A DNA stretch of 64,000 nt from Paractinoplanes lichenicola (GCF_016785085.1 NZ_JAENHO010000012.1:186001-250000), one strand, 5' to 3'; counted from the stretch's first letter, positions 1-8,692 are shown. The notes: generated from the letters alone by a model not told the origin. Numbers and translations: made by a program.

Positions 1-1717
1 CGCCACCACCGCGCGCACCTGGATCCGCGAGCACGTCCTGCCCGCGTACACGACAAGCGAGGGCCCGATCGCGGTGCGCGTAGGGGGCAGCGAGGCCGTC
101 TCGAGTCAGGTGAGCGAACGTGCGGCTTCGGACTTCCTGCGCGCGGAGGCGTTGATCGTACCGCTCATGTTCGTGCTCTTGATCTTGCTCTATCGACGGG
201 TGCGGCTCGCCCTGCTGACGCTCGGGGTCGGCCTGTTCGCGGTGTTCGGGACGCTCGCCCTGTTGCGCGTTCTTGCGCGTTTCACCGAGGTGTCGACGTT
301 CGCCGCGAACATCACGCTGGTCATGGGGGTGGGCCTGGGCATCGATTACGGGCTGTTCGTGATTGCGCGTTTCCGCGAGGAGCTGACCCGGGGCGCGGCC
401 GTCGATGAGGCCACCGCGATCACCGTACGCACGGCGGGCCGGACAGTCGTGTTCAGCGGGCTCACGGTCGCGGCCTCGCTGTCCGCGCTGCTCGTCTTCC
501 CGTTCGCGTTCCTGTGCTCGTTCGCCTACGCCGGCGTCCTGGTCGTGATCATGGCCGTGCTCGGCGCGCTCACGATCCTGCCCGCCGCGCTCGCAGTGCT
601 CGGTCCGCGCGCCCTGCGCCGCAATCCGCCACCGGTGGACAACAACGGCTTCTGGTATCGGCTCGGCGCCCGCGTGATGCGCCGCCCGATCCTGTTCGCC
701 GCGGCCGGCCTGGTGCTGGTCGGCGTGCTCGGCGCCCCCGCCCTGGGCCTGCGGATCGGCCTGCCCGACGACCGCGTGCTGCCGCCGACCGCCTCGACCC
801 GGCAGACCTACGACCTGCTGCGAGCCCACCTCCCCACCGAGCCGAACGACGCCCTCCAAGTGATCGCCCCCATCGGCACCGACCCGGCCCAGCTGGCCTC
901 GTCGCTGTCCCGGATCCCGGGGATCGCGCAGGTCAACTCCCCCGCGGGCGTGTTCACCGCCGGCGCCTACCGACGCGCGTTCAGCGATCCGGCCGCGCTG
1001 ACCAGCCCTTCCGCCGTACGGCTGGAGGCAGTGCCAACCCGGGAGGCGCTCGCCGGCACCGACGTTCCCGAGCTAGTCGCCGCCGTACGGGCATTGGCGC
1101 CCGGCGCGACAGTGGGCGGCTTCCCGGCCGAACTGAGCGATTTTCGCGCATCTTTGACCAGCCGCATCCCGATCGTGGCGGTGCTGATCCTGGCCATTTC
1201 GTTCGCCGTGTTGTTCGCGATGTCGCGCAGTTTGCTCATCCCGGTCAAAGCGACGGTGCTCAACCTGCTCAGCCTGGCCGTCATGTACGGGGTGCTGGTG
1301 ACCGTCTTCCAGAACGGCGCGTTCGCGAACCTGCTCGGGTTCACCCCGATCGGCACGCTCGACCCCGCGTTCCCGATTCTGATGTTCTGTGTCGCGTACG
1401 GGTTGTCGATGGACTACGAGGTCTTCCTGCTCTCGCGCATCAAGGAACGCTACGAGCGGACGGGCGACAACACCCGCGCGGTGCTCGAGGGACTGCAGCG
1501 CAGCGCCCCGCTGGTCACCGCGGCCGCCGCGATCCTGGCCGTCTCATTTTCCCTGTACGCGACCGGCGAGGTCATGTATCTGCAGATGATCGGGGTGGGC
1601 ACCGCCGTGGCGATCATCGTGGACGCGACGATCATCCGCGGGGTGCTCGTGCCGTCGCTCATGCGTCTCGCCGGCCGCGCGAACTGGTGGACGCCGTCGT
1701 TCAGGTGGGGATCGTGA
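1..1717 (+). CDS. MMPL family transporter, C-terminal part (5' end outside window)
   Basis: The frame is open from base 2, so the gene begins upstream of the window. The visible part is an RND-type MMPL membrane transporter, a family that exports lipids or drugs across the cytoplasmic membrane using proton motive force. Two blocks of clustered hydrophobic helices are separated by an extracytoplasmic loop. The first block ends in the MMPL-typical GIDYGLFVIARFREE stretch and the second in SMDYEVFLLSRIKE, the duplicated half-transporter signature. No substrate can be assigned. The last 17 bp overlap the convergent gene at 1701. Confidence 0.9.
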   Translation, partial: ATTARTWIREHVLPAYTTSEGPIAVRVGGSEAVSSQVSERAASDFLRAEALIVPLMFVLLILLYRRVRLALLTLGVGLFAVFGTLALLRVLARFTEVSTFAANITLVMGVGLGIDYGLFVIARFREELTRGAAVDEATAITVRTAGRTVVFSGLTVAASLSALLVFPFAFLCSFAYAGVLVVIMAVLGALTILPAALAVLGPRALRRNPPPVDNNGFWYRLGARVMRRPILFAAAGLVLVGVLGAPALGLRIGLPDDRVLPPTASTRQTYDLLRAHLPTEPNDALQVIAPIGTDPAQLASSLSRIPGIAQVNSPAGVFTAGAYRRAFSDPAALTSPSAVRLEAVPTREALAGTDVPELVAAVRALAPGATVGGFPAELSDFRASLTSRIPIVAVLILAISFAVLFAMSRSLLIPVKATVLNLLSLAVMYGVLVTVFQNGAFANLLGFTPIGTLDPAFPILMFCVAYGLSMDYEVFLLSRIKERYERTGDNTRAVLEGLQRSAPLVTAAAAILAVSFSLYATGEVMYLQMIGVGTAVAIIVDATIIRGVLVPSLMRLAGRANWWTPSFRWGS

Positions 1718-2750
1718 ACGGCTTCAGGACGTGCAGTCCGGGTCCGCTCGGGACGGCCACCACGCTCAGATTGCGCTCGTCCAGCCACGCGGCGTCGACG
1801 GTCACCGGCTTGGCCTTGCCACCGATCGTTGCCGCCGCACGATCGGCCAGGATCTTCCCGTCCTCGGTGCTGAGCACGGCGACCCGTACGGCGTTGCTTG
1901 TCCGGTATGTCACGGCGACGCGCCCGGTCGACGGCGACAAGCGCAGCGCGTCGAGACTCCGGCAGCCCCGCGGGAGGGGCAGGACCCGCTGGGCCGACAG
2001 CGACACCAGGTCGAAGGTCATCGGGCGGCAGGGCCCGGCCGACTCGGCGGCGACGAGTTTGTCCCCCACCACGTCGGACGCGGCGATCGACTCGGACAAG
2101 GAGTGGATAACCAGCCTTTCCAGGCCGCTGGTGAGGTCGAACGCGACGAGGCCCTGCGGCCGCCACAGGTAGGCCGTGGTGCCGGTCGCCGCGACCAGGC
2201 TGACCTCTTCGCCCGCGCGCCGGATGTCGCGCTGCACTCCATCCCCGCCGGGCAACTCGACCTCGAGGAGCGTCTGGCCCTGGGCGGCGTTCTCGCCGAG
2301 CGCGACCATCCGCCCGTCGGGCAGCACGATCGCCTTGTCGTAGTCGTCGACGCCGCTGACCTGGTGCGGGACGATCCGGCCGTCGGGGGTCAGCTCGCCA
2401 ACGACCAGGCCGCCGCCGAGCTCGATCGGGTCGCTCTGCTGCGCGGTGACGTACTGGCCGGCGGCTCCGGAGAGGACGAGCCGCTGGGCCGGGCCGCTGG
2501 GCGTGGGCTCGACGGGAGGCCGGTGGGCGGGCTGGAGAGCGGGTGTGACCTGGCTGTGCTGCCGCACGGCGAGGCCACCGCCGACGAGCCCGGCCACCAC
2601 GGCGACCGCGCTGAAGGCGGCCGCGGCCCGGCGCTTGGCGCGACGACGGCGAGCGCGGCGGTAGACGGCGGGCAGCTCCCCCGCGTACGGGCGGCTGTTC
2701 TCCCCCGCGGCGCGCACGGCGACCTCGACGTCGGACGGGATCCGGTCCAT
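1701..2750 (-). CDS. Membrane-anchored protein downstream of ECF sigma factor
   Basis: A 349-residue protein whose ATG lies 2 bp after the stop of the sigma factor gene, so the two are co-transcribed. The N-terminal ~40 residues are charged and probably cytoplasmic, followed by an Arg-rich stretch and one transmembrane helix near residues 43-61 (AFSAVAVVAGLVGGGLAV). The rest is an extracytoplasmic region with recurring beta-propeller-like segments. Position and topology resemble the non-ZAS anti-sigma or sensor partners that follow SigE-family ECF sigma genes in actinobacteria. No known anti-sigma motif is visible, so a regulatory role is inference. Longer in-frame starts run into the sigma gene and are rejected. 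Confidence 0.75.
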   Translation of the reverse strand: MDRIPSDVEVAVRAAGENSRPYAGELPAVYRRARRRRAKRRAAAAFSAVAVVAGLVGGGLAVRQHSQVTPALQPAHRPPVEPTPSGPAQRLVLSGAAGQYVTAQQSDPIELGGGLVVGELTPDGRIVPHQVSGVDDYDKAIVLPDGRMVALGENAAQGQTLLEVELPGGDGVQRDIRRAGEEVSLVAATGTTAYLWRPQGLVAFDLTSGLERLVIHSLSESIAASDVVGDKLVAAESAGPCRPMTFDLVSLSAQRVLPLPRGCRSLDALRLSPSTGRVAVTYRTSNAVRVAVLSTEDGKILADRAAATIGGKAKPVTVDAAWLDERNLSVVAVPSGPGLHVLKPFTIPT

Positions 2751-2752
2751 GC

Positions 2753-3280
2753 TCACTCCTCGATGCTCAGCTCGGTGCGGAGGGCGGCCAGGCCACGGGA
2801 GAGCCGGCTCTTGACCGTCCCCTCGGTCAGCCCGAGGGCCTCGGCCGTCTCGGCGGTGGACAGGTCGAGCAGGATGCGACACGTTATGACCGCGCGTTGC
2901 GGCAACGGCAGCGCGGCCAGGGCCAGCAACGTGCCGTCGGGTGCCGCATCCGCGACCGGGTGGTCCACGCCGTCGATCGGCGGGGTCTCCCGGCGGAGTT
3001 TGCGCCACCACGAAGTCGCCCAGTTCAGCCCGACCCGGAAGACCCAGCCGGCCGGATTGTCGAGCGTGGCGACCGTGGACCACTTCGCGTAGGCCCGGGC
3101 CATGGCCTCGTCGACGGCCTCCTGCGCCAACTCGTCGCGCCGCAACGTCACCGCCAGCGCACGATACACCCGGTCGACGTTCGCCCGATAGAACGCCTCG
3201 AACTCGCGAATCTCACCGGCCGCGAGCGGCTCTGCCGGGGACATCGTCGGAACCACCATGCCCGATACACGCACCCGCAC
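2753..3280 (-). CDS. ECF RNA polymerase sigma factor (SigE-type family)
   Basis: A 175-residue group IV sigma factor. Region 2 (about 28-95; FYRANVDRVYRAL then LAQEAVDEAMARAYAKW) and region 4 (about 115-170; LPLPQRAVITCRILLDLS then the helix-turn-helix AEALGLTEGTVKSRLSRGL) are both present and nothing follows region 4. It should redirect RNA polymerase to a small regulon, with the membrane protein encoded immediately downstream as likely partner. The GTG at 3280 is used here; the in-frame ATG at 3259 is an alternative, and neither has a strong Shine-Dalgarno sequence. The promoter must lie in the 3281-3745 repeat-bearing gap. Confidence 0.9.
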   Translation of the reverse strand: MRVRVSGMVVPTMSPAEPLAAGEIREFEAFYRANVDRVYRALAVTLRRDELAQEAVDEAMARAYAKWSTVATLDNPAGWVFRVGLNWATSWWRKLRRETPPIDGVDHPVADAAPDGTLLALAALPLPQRAVITCRILLDLSTAETAEALGLTEGTVKSRLSRGLAALRTELSIEE

Positions 3281-3745
3281 CGTGCGAGGTTCCCAGAGAT
3301 CCTAACTTTTCCCAGCCGCCCGCTTTGCAGGCCGCTCGCCCCCGCCGGACTCACTTCCGGCCCGCACGCCCTCAATCACCCCCACGCCCTCGCTCATCCG
3401 ATCGCCACCCGCGCAACCTCGCTCAACGCCTGCGCACACCCCACCGCCACGGCGCACCCTCGCCCATCACGCGCGCACGCCCGACCGCCACCCGCGCAAC
3501 CTCGCTCAACGCCCGCGCACACCCCACCGCCACCGCGCACCCTTACGCATCACGCGCGCACACTCGACCGCCACCGCGCAACCTCGCCCAACGCCCGCGC
3601 ACACCCGACCGCCATCCGCGCAACCTCGCTCAACACCCGCGCAACCTCGCTCAACACCCGCGCAACCTCGCTCTACACCCGCTCACCCTTGCTCAACGAA
3701 TTGCGCATCCTCGCTCGTCAGCTGCGCACCCCGCATCTCGGGTTT
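3281..3745. other. Gene-free gap holding the sigma-factor promoter and a repeat cluster
   Basis: No credible gene was seen on either strand. Bases 3281-3400 should carry the upstream region of the sigma factor gene, although no unambiguous -35/-10 was recognised. The remainder is a C-rich, purine-poor cluster of imperfect repeats, described separately. Open frames through it are low-complexity (RATSLN, HPTA) and look like chance. Confidence 0.6.
3405..3690. repeat. Nested imperfect tandem repeats (~83 bp x3, then 21 bp x3)
   Basis: The core CAACCTCGCTCAACGC recurs near 3416, 3499 and 3580 inside composite units of about 82-84 bp that also contain CGCACACC, ACCGCCAC and ATCACGCGCGCAC blocks. 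From about 3618 the cluster continues as three near-identical 21-bp units (CGCGCAACCTCGCTCAACAC). The repeats lie upstream of the sigma factor and downstream of the symporter gene. No gene function is implied. Confidence 0.75.
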
Positions 3746-5461
3746 TCACAGGCGGGGATAGGCCCTGCGCGACGGATCGTCATCCTGCGCCGACGGCGTC
3801 CCCCGGCGTGGGCCGACCGGGGTGAAGAACGACGTCGGCTTCTCCTCGGGGACCGGCTCGCCGTCGATGATCTCGGTCATTCGCCGTACGGTCGGATCGC
3901 CCTCGTCGGCGACGTAGTCGTGCTCCCTCGTCAGGTCGCGGCCGTCCGCAACACCCAGGCCGCGCAGCACTGGGGTAGCAGCAACCGCGACGAGCAGGTT
4001 GACCGCGAGCGCGACGATGCCGACGTAGATGGCCGCCTGGGTGTCGAAGCCGAGGTTGTCCAGCGGCCAGGCCGAGCCGCCGAAATGCTCGCGGACGACC
4101 TGACGACCGTCGGCGCCGCCGAGCTTGGGCACCTGCCAGAGCATGAACAAACCGAGCACCAGCCCGGCGCCCATCCCGAGACCGAGCGCCCACCGGTGGA
4201 ACCAGTTCGTGTAGAGGCCGAGCGCCACCGCGGGCAACGTCTGCATGATCACGACCCCGCCGATGAGCTGCAGGTCGATCGCGAACTGCGTGTTCAGCAA
4301 CAGCAGAATGAGCAGCGCACCGAACTTGACCGTCAAAGAGACAGACTTGCTCACGTACGTCTCCTCGCGTGCTGATGCGTACGGGCGCAGATAGACGCGG
4401 TAGATGTCGCGCGTGAACAGGTTGGCCGCCGCGATCGACATAATCGCGGCGGGCACCATGGCCCCCACCCCGATCGCCGCGAAGGCCAGGCCCGCGCTCC
4501 AGGCGGGTGCGTTCTCGTTGAACCATTGCGGCACGACGGTGTTCGCATTGCCGCCGACCGGTTGGACGCCGCTGTAGAGGGCGGCGAACCCGACCAGCAT
4601 CAGCACGCCGAGAGTGAGCGTATAGATCGGCAGGACGGCCAAGTTGCGCCGCAAAGTGCTCCGATTGCGCGAAGCGAGCACTCCGGTGAGCGTATGCGGG
4701 TAAAGAAACAACGCGACCGCCGAACCGAGCGCCAGGGTGACGTAATTCAACTGGCTCTGGACGGGCAACACCAAACCGTCATCCGTACGCGGGGTGATCG
4801 CGTACCGGTTCTCCGCGATCCGGAAAATGGTGTCCCACTGCCCCGGCGTCATCGCGACGATCATGAGCACCGCCAGCACGGCCCACAGGATCAGCGCGTC
4901 CTTCACGATGGAGACGAGCGCCGGACCGCGCAGCCCCGAGTTGAACGTGTAGAGCGCCAGCACGACAAAGGCGAGTGTGAGCGGCCAGCCCTTGGGCAGG
5001 CCCATGACCTCGAAGACGGCCTCCATGCCGATCAACTGCAGGGCGATGTACGGCATGGTCGCGACGATGCCGAGCAGGGCGACCGCCGTCCCGATGCCCC
5101 GCGAGCCGAACCGCGCCCGGACGAACTCGGCCGGCGTGACAAAACCGTGCACGTGGCAGACCGACCAGAAACGCGCAAGAACCACGAACAGCATCGGATA
5201 GACGATCACGAGGAACGGCACCGGGAAGAACCCCGCCGCCCCCATCCCGTAGACGAGGGTCGGCACGGCCACGAAGGTGTAGGCCGTGTAGACGTCCCCG
5301 CTGAGCAGGAAGAACGTCACCCAGTTGCCGAACGCGCGGCCGCCCAGTCCCCACTCCTCGAGCGTGTGAATCGAATCGGGCCGCCGCCACCGCGCCGCCG
5401 CGAACCCCATCACCGCTACGGCACCGAACACCACCACGAAGACGGTCAGCTGGGTGCTCAT
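3746..5461 (-). CDS. Sodium:solute symporter, MctP-like monocarboxylate permease
   Basis: A 571-residue polytopic SSS (SLC5) family transporter with about 13 hydrophobic helices, beginning directly with the first helix after MSTQLT. The conserved early stretch FLLSGDVYTAYTFVAVPTLVYGMGAAGFF and the later NLFTRDIYRVYLRP are typical of the MctP/actP-like branch, which takes up pyruvate, lactate, acetate or related carboxylates. The C-terminal ~70 residues after the last helix are hydrophilic. Its ATG overlaps the stop of the DUF3311 gene by 4 bp, the usual arrangement for this pair and a sign of translational coupling. The exact substrate is not readable from sequence. Confidence 0.9.
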   Translation of the reverse strand: MSTQLTVFVVVFGAVAVMGFAAARWRRPDSIHTLEEWGLGGRAFGNWVTFFLLSGDVYTAYTFVAVPTLVYGMGAAGFFPVPFLVIVYPMLFVVLARFWSVCHVHGFVTPAEFVRARFGSRGIGTAVALLGIVATMPYIALQLIGMEAVFEVMGLPKGWPLTLAFVVLALYTFNSGLRGPALVSIVKDALILWAVLAVLMIVAMTPGQWDTIFRIAENRYAITPRTDDGLVLPVQSQLNYVTLALGSAVALFLYPHTLTGVLASRNRSTLRRNLAVLPIYTLTLGVLMLVGFAALYSGVQPVGGNANTVVPQWFNENAPAWSAGLAFAAIGVGAMVPAAIMSIAAANLFTRDIYRVYLRPYASAREETYVSKSVSLTVKFGALLILLLLNTQFAIDLQLIGGVVIMQTLPAVALGLYTNWFHRWALGLGMGAGLVLGLFMLWQVPKLGGADGRQVVREHFGGSAWPLDNLGFDTQAAIYVGIVALAVNLLVAVAATPVLRGLGVADGRDLTREHDYVADEGDPTVRRMTEIIDGEPVPEEKPTSFFTPVGPRRGTPSAQDDDPSRRAYPRL

Positions 5462-6984
5462 CCGACCCTCTCACCGGCCGTGGCGACCGTCTTGCCGCCC
5501 TGCTTCCTCGCCGCGGTGACCTTCTTGTGCACGAAAGCGATCACTCCACTGGCCAGAAACGCGAAGCCGAGCTGACACCAGTAGAAGAACGGCATCCCCA
5601 ACAACGTCGGATCGACCCGGTTGTAGATGACCGGCATGAGCGGCAACACGATCGGCACCAGCAACAACCAATGCCACCGGCTCTTGTCCTGCCTCCCCTC
5701 ACCGAACGCAGCCCTCCGCTCCCGCCGATCACGCACGGTAGGCCACTCCCCACTACGGTGCCGGGCAATGGTCCGCTCCACCGGCAGAACCCGCGCCCCG
5801 GTCGCAGCCGTCCCCCGCACCCATTCCCCACCCCGAAGCCCGGAGACCCGCGCGGCGGCCCCACCCACGACCGGGGCCGCCGAGCCTTCCGCCCTCACGG
5901 GGATTCCGCCTCCGAACCGGCCCGCCGGACTCCCTGCGCTGATAGAGGCGGCGCTTCCAGGACGGACCGCCGGACCCCCTGCCCCAGCAGAGGCGCCGCC
6001 TCCAGGCCGCACCGCCGAACCGCGTCCGAGCTGATCGGCCGAGCCGTCCGCGAGCCGAGCCGCCCCTTCCGCGAAGCGAGCCGCAGCCCCACCCGCCAGC
6101 CGCGCCGCCACCCCTCCCCCGGCCGCCACGCCTCCCCGCGCCGCCACGCCTGGCTGCGCCGCCACGCCCGGTTGCGCCGCCACGCCTGGCTGTGTCGCGA
6201 CGCGTGGTTGCGCCGCCACGCCTGATTGCGCCGCCACACCTGATTGCGCCGCCACGCCTGATTGCGCCGCAACGCCTGATTGCGCCGCCACGCCTGATTG
6301 CGCCGCCACGCGTGGTTGCGCCGCAACGCCTGGCTGCGCCGCAACGCCTGGCTGCGCCGCAACGCCTGATTGCGCCGCAACGCCGCCCTCCGGCGCCAGG
6401 TGGCGTCGGCTGCTTGTGGTCGCCGCCTGCCCGCCCGCCGCTCCCATCACAGGGGCGGCCGGCCCACCCCGAACCCGGGACTCATCCACCGGTTCCTGCT
6501 GCGAAGCTGCCGGATCTGCCTGCATCCCGGCGATCCAAGCCGCTCTGACGCCGGCGAGCCGTGACGGTCGCGGCCCCGCCAGCCGATCCTCGGGCGGATA
6601 GGGCGGATCGCTATCGGGCCGCCGGGCCCAAGCCGGCAGCGGCGGTTCGTGCAGGGGCATGGTCGGTCGGCGACCGAGCGGCACATCCGGGCGAACACCC
6701 GGCGGCGGCCACTGCGCGGATCCCGCGTCTACCGGCGGGTCAGCGCCGGGCCGTTTCCACGGAAGACCCTGACGTGGCATTCGGTCATCGACGGTCCATG
6801 GTGGAGCCGCCTGCGATGCCCCGGGGGCAAGCGAAGCATCGGTAGCGGGCGCGACCTCCCCAGCACCCGAAGCATCGGTGGCGGGCGCGACCTCCCCAGC
6901 ACCCGGAGCATCGGCGCTGAGCGGGCGGTCGGCGGGTGAGCGTGATGGGTGCCAATCGGGCGGTACGTACCGAGGGTGCGCCAT
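5458..6984 (-). CDS. DUF3311 protein with very long repeat-rich N-terminal extension
   Basis: The last ~75 residues (HWLLLVPIVLPLMPVIYNRVDPTLLGMPFFYWCQLGFAF, split by the family into two helices) match DUF3311, a small membrane protein normally encoded just before SSS symporters, as here. Usual DUF3311 proteins are under 100 residues; this frame is 508. The added N-terminus is Pro/Ala/Arg-rich, predicted disordered, and contains about 20 in-frame copies of a six-residue GVAAQP/GVAAQS unit. The ATG at 6984 has a good GGAGG Shine-Dalgarno 6 bp upstream, supporting the long form. A much shorter product from an internal start just before the helices cannot be excluded. Confidence 0.7.
   Translation of the reverse strand: MAHPRYVPPDWHPSRSPADRPLSADAPGAGEVAPATDASGAGEVAPATDASLAPGASQAAPPWTVDDRMPRQGLPWKRPGADPPVDAGSAQWPPPGVRPDVPLGRRPTMPLHEPPLPAWARRPDSDPPYPPEDRLAGPRPSRLAGVRAAWIAGMQADPAASQQEPVDESRVRGGPAAPVMGAAGGQAATTSSRRHLAPEGGVAAQSGVAAQPGVAAQPGVAAQPRVAAQSGVAAQSGVAAQSGVAAQSGVAAQSGVAAQPRVATQPGVAAQPGVAAQPGVAARGGVAAGGGVAARLAGGAAARFAEGAARLADGSADQLGRGSAVRPGGGASAGAGGPAVRPGSAASISAGSPAGRFGGGIPVRAEGSAAPVVGGAAARVSGLRGGEWVRGTAATGARVLPVERTIARHRSGEWPTVRDRRERRAAFGEGRQDKSRWHWLLLVPIVLPLMPVIYNRVDPTLLGMPFFYWCQLGFAFLASGVIAFVHKKVTAARKQGGKTVATAGERVG
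6110..6390. repeat. 18-bp tandem repeat inside the DUF3311 gene
   Basis: Units such as CGCCTGATTGCGCCGCAA (18 bp) repeat head to tail with few substitutions and keep the reading frame of the minus-strand gene, encoding (GVAAQ[PS])n. Period divisible by three and no stop in about 15-20 copies suggest the array is translated and expands or contracts by slippage without breaking the gene. Confidence 0.85.
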
Positions 6985-7113
6985 AGCTGCCTCCGGAGCG
7001 TGATCACGCGGTCGCTGCGCACTTTGACACGTGATCCAGATCACTCGCATCGGCCATTCGGGTGAATAGATCTCCTTCACATCAGATCGCGCGGGACGCC
7101 TCCCATCACGACG

Positions 7114-7290
7114 GGGCGCGGAGGGCGCGGGGGCGCGGAGGCGCGGGAGGCGCGGAGGGCGCGGAGGGCGCGGAGGGCGCGGAGGGCGCGGAGGGCGCGG
7201 AGGGCGCGGAGGACGCGGAGGACGCGGAGGACGCGGAGGACGCGGAGGGCGCGGAGGACGCGGAGGGCGCGGAGGACGCGGAGGGCGCGG
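7114..7290. repeat. 9-bp G-rich tandem repeat (GGCGCGGAG)n
   Basis: About 18-19 consecutive copies of GGCGCGGAG or its variant GGACGCGGA (GGC/GAC alternation). One strand carries regularly spaced GG and GGG runs and almost no C clusters outside the CGC core. The array sits between two divergent promoters. Confidence 0.85.
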
Positions 7291-7436
7291 CGGTTCTACC
7301 GAACAGACAGCGGTCATCGATGCGCGCGCCGACGTCGGCTGGGGATGCTCGCCGAGGCCACCAACCAGGGACGCCACAACGGACAGCGGTGCTGCGCCAC
7401 GCCGTACGGGCATGGCGGGGGTTGATGACTTGCTAA

Positions 7437-7451
7437 TGGGAATCATTTCCA
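7437..7451. promoter_or_regulatory. Zur-box-like palindrome
   Basis: TGGGAATCATTTCCA is a 15-bp inverted repeat with 6 of 7 matched pairs around a central C, and it resembles the actinobacterial Zur consensus (TGAAAATGATTTTCA type). It lies 13 bp before the ATG of the MRF gene, where a bound zinc repressor would block transcription. MRF and other C-minus genes are known Zur targets in mycobacteria, which strengthens the assignment. Confidence 0.75.
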
Positions 7452-7464
7452 ACAAGATGAGGGC

Positions 7465-8679
7465 ATGACCGATCCACGTCCTCGAGTGACTGTTCTTGCT
7501 GGGTTCTCGTCGGCCGCCACGGCTGCGGCCGCTCGGGTGTTGCTGCTGGCCGATCCGGCGCTGTTGCTGCTGGCTCACGACCTTTCCGGCGTACGGGAAG
7601 GGGTTGTTCGGCGCAGTGTGCGCGATGCTGCGCGAGTGCTCGAGAACGCGCAAACCCGGCTGGTGCACGGTTGTGTGTCGTGCACGCTGCGCGAGGATGT
7701 GCTGCCCGCTCTCGTGCGACTCGCGCGGGAACGGCCCGGTCGCGACATCGTGCTGGCGCTCCCGTCCGTGGTCGAGCCCGAGGCGCTGGCCGCGGCCTGT
7801 GCCGCGTCGACCGAGGTGAGCGAAGCTGTTCGTTTCGATTCGTTCGTGACCGTCGTCGAGGCGGCCACCTTCCTCGACGACCTGTCCAGCATTGAGCGTT
7901 TGCGCGATCGTGGCCTGCATTCGTCAGCGAACGATCGTCGCCGGGTGGCCGATGTGGTCAGCCGGCAGGTCGAGTTCGCGGACACGCTGCTGGTGTGGGA
8001 TCGGCCGGGCAACGACGCGTTCGCGGCCGGGCGGGTCGACTCGCTGCTGCACCGGCTCGCGCCCTGGGCGGTGCACGTCCGGGTCGGTTCGACACCTTCG
8101 ATCAACGTGACGGCGCTGGCGGCCTCGCTGCGCCACCGCGGACGGCACGATCCGGGCGTGCCGGGCATCCTCGCCCGCGCGATGTGCGGCTTCCCGATCG
8201 GCATTCACGACCCCGAGGGCGAGTACGGCGTCAACGCCATGCTGTTCCGCAGCCGCCGCCCGTTCCACCCCGAACGGCTGCACGACGCCCTGGCATCCGT
8301 CGCCGGCGAGGCGCTGCGCGGTCGTGGCCAGGCCTGGATCGCGAGCCAACCCGACACCGTGATCGGCTGGGAGTCGGCCGGCGGTGGCATCGTGCTCGGC
8401 GGGCTCGGACGCTGGCTGGCCGCGCTGTCCGAGGACCGCCGGCACGAGGCGAGCGGTCTGCGCCGGCTGGCCGCCGACGTCGACTGGGACCCGTACTACG
8501 GCGACCGCCAGACGGTCCTCTCCCTGGTCGGCCTCGGCCTCGACGTCCCGCGAACGACCCGCCTCCTGACGGCCTGCCTGCTGGACGACGGCGAGCTCTC
8601 CACCGGCGAAGAGGCCTGGCGCCACCTGCCCGACCCGTTCGCCGGCCTCCTCGCCCCGGCAACCGCCGAATCCGACTGA
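7465..8679 (+). CDS. mrf: Ribosome hibernation factor-recruiting GTPase MRF (CobW/COG0523 family)
   Basis: A 404-residue member of the CobW-like MRF branch, which in mycobacteria recruits the hibernation factor MPY to zinc-depleted (C-minus) ribosomes. Family landmarks are present: HGCVSCTLREDVLPAL near residues 68-83 (the MRF form of the CxCC metal motif), VEFADTLLVWDRPG, and in the C-terminal domain RPFHPERLHDAL, WESAGGGI and WDPYYGDRQTVLSLVG. The N-terminal segment VLAGFSSAATAAAARVLLL has no GxxGxGKT Walker A, as is common for MRF proteins, so GTP hydrolysis is doubtful. The Zur-like box just upstream predicts expression in zinc starvation. It stands alone here, without the C-minus ribosomal protein genes. 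Confidence 0.85.
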   Translation: MTDPRPRVTVLAGFSSAATAAAARVLLLADPALLLLAHDLSGVREGVVRRSVRDAARVLENAQTRLVHGCVSCTLREDVLPALVRLARERPGRDIVLALPSVVEPEALAAACAASTEVSEAVRFDSFVTVVEAATFLDDLSSIERLRDRGLHSSANDRRRVADVVSRQVEFADTLLVWDRPGNDAFAAGRVDSLLHRLAPWAVHVRVGSTPSINVTALAASLRHRGRHDPGVPGILARAMCGFPIGIHDPEGEYGVNAMLFRSRRPFHPERLHDALASVAGEALRGRGQAWIASQPDTVIGWESAGGGIVLGGLGRWLAALSEDRRHEASGLRRLAADVDWDPYYGDRQTVLSLVGLGLDVPRTTRLLTACLLDDGELSTGEEAWRHLPDPFAGLLAPATAESD

Positions 8680-8692
8680 CACATTCCAGCGG

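Larger units (their letters stand above)
6985..7464. other. Divergent intergenic region between DUF3311 and MRF genes
   Basis: No gene is supported. It contains the Shine-Dalgarno and promoter region of the DUF3311-symporter operon (left), a G-rich 9-bp tandem array (7114-7290) and, next to the right-hand gene, a Zur-like palindrome. Frames across the array encode EGAEGAE or PPRPPRPP and are treated as artefacts. Confidence 0.6.

Noticed and set aside
3405..3690. Possible CRISPR array in the repeat cluster
   Set aside because: Repeat units are imperfect, of mixed length (21 and ~83 bp) and without unique spacers of constant size; no cas genes are near.
6110..7290. Long Pro/Arg or Glu/Gly/Ala-rich open frames across the G-rich array, including an 820-codon minus-strand frame
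   Set aside because: The part beyond the ATG at 6984 is only the translated 9-bp array and unrelated intergenic DNA; the Shine-Dalgarno at 6984 marks the real start.
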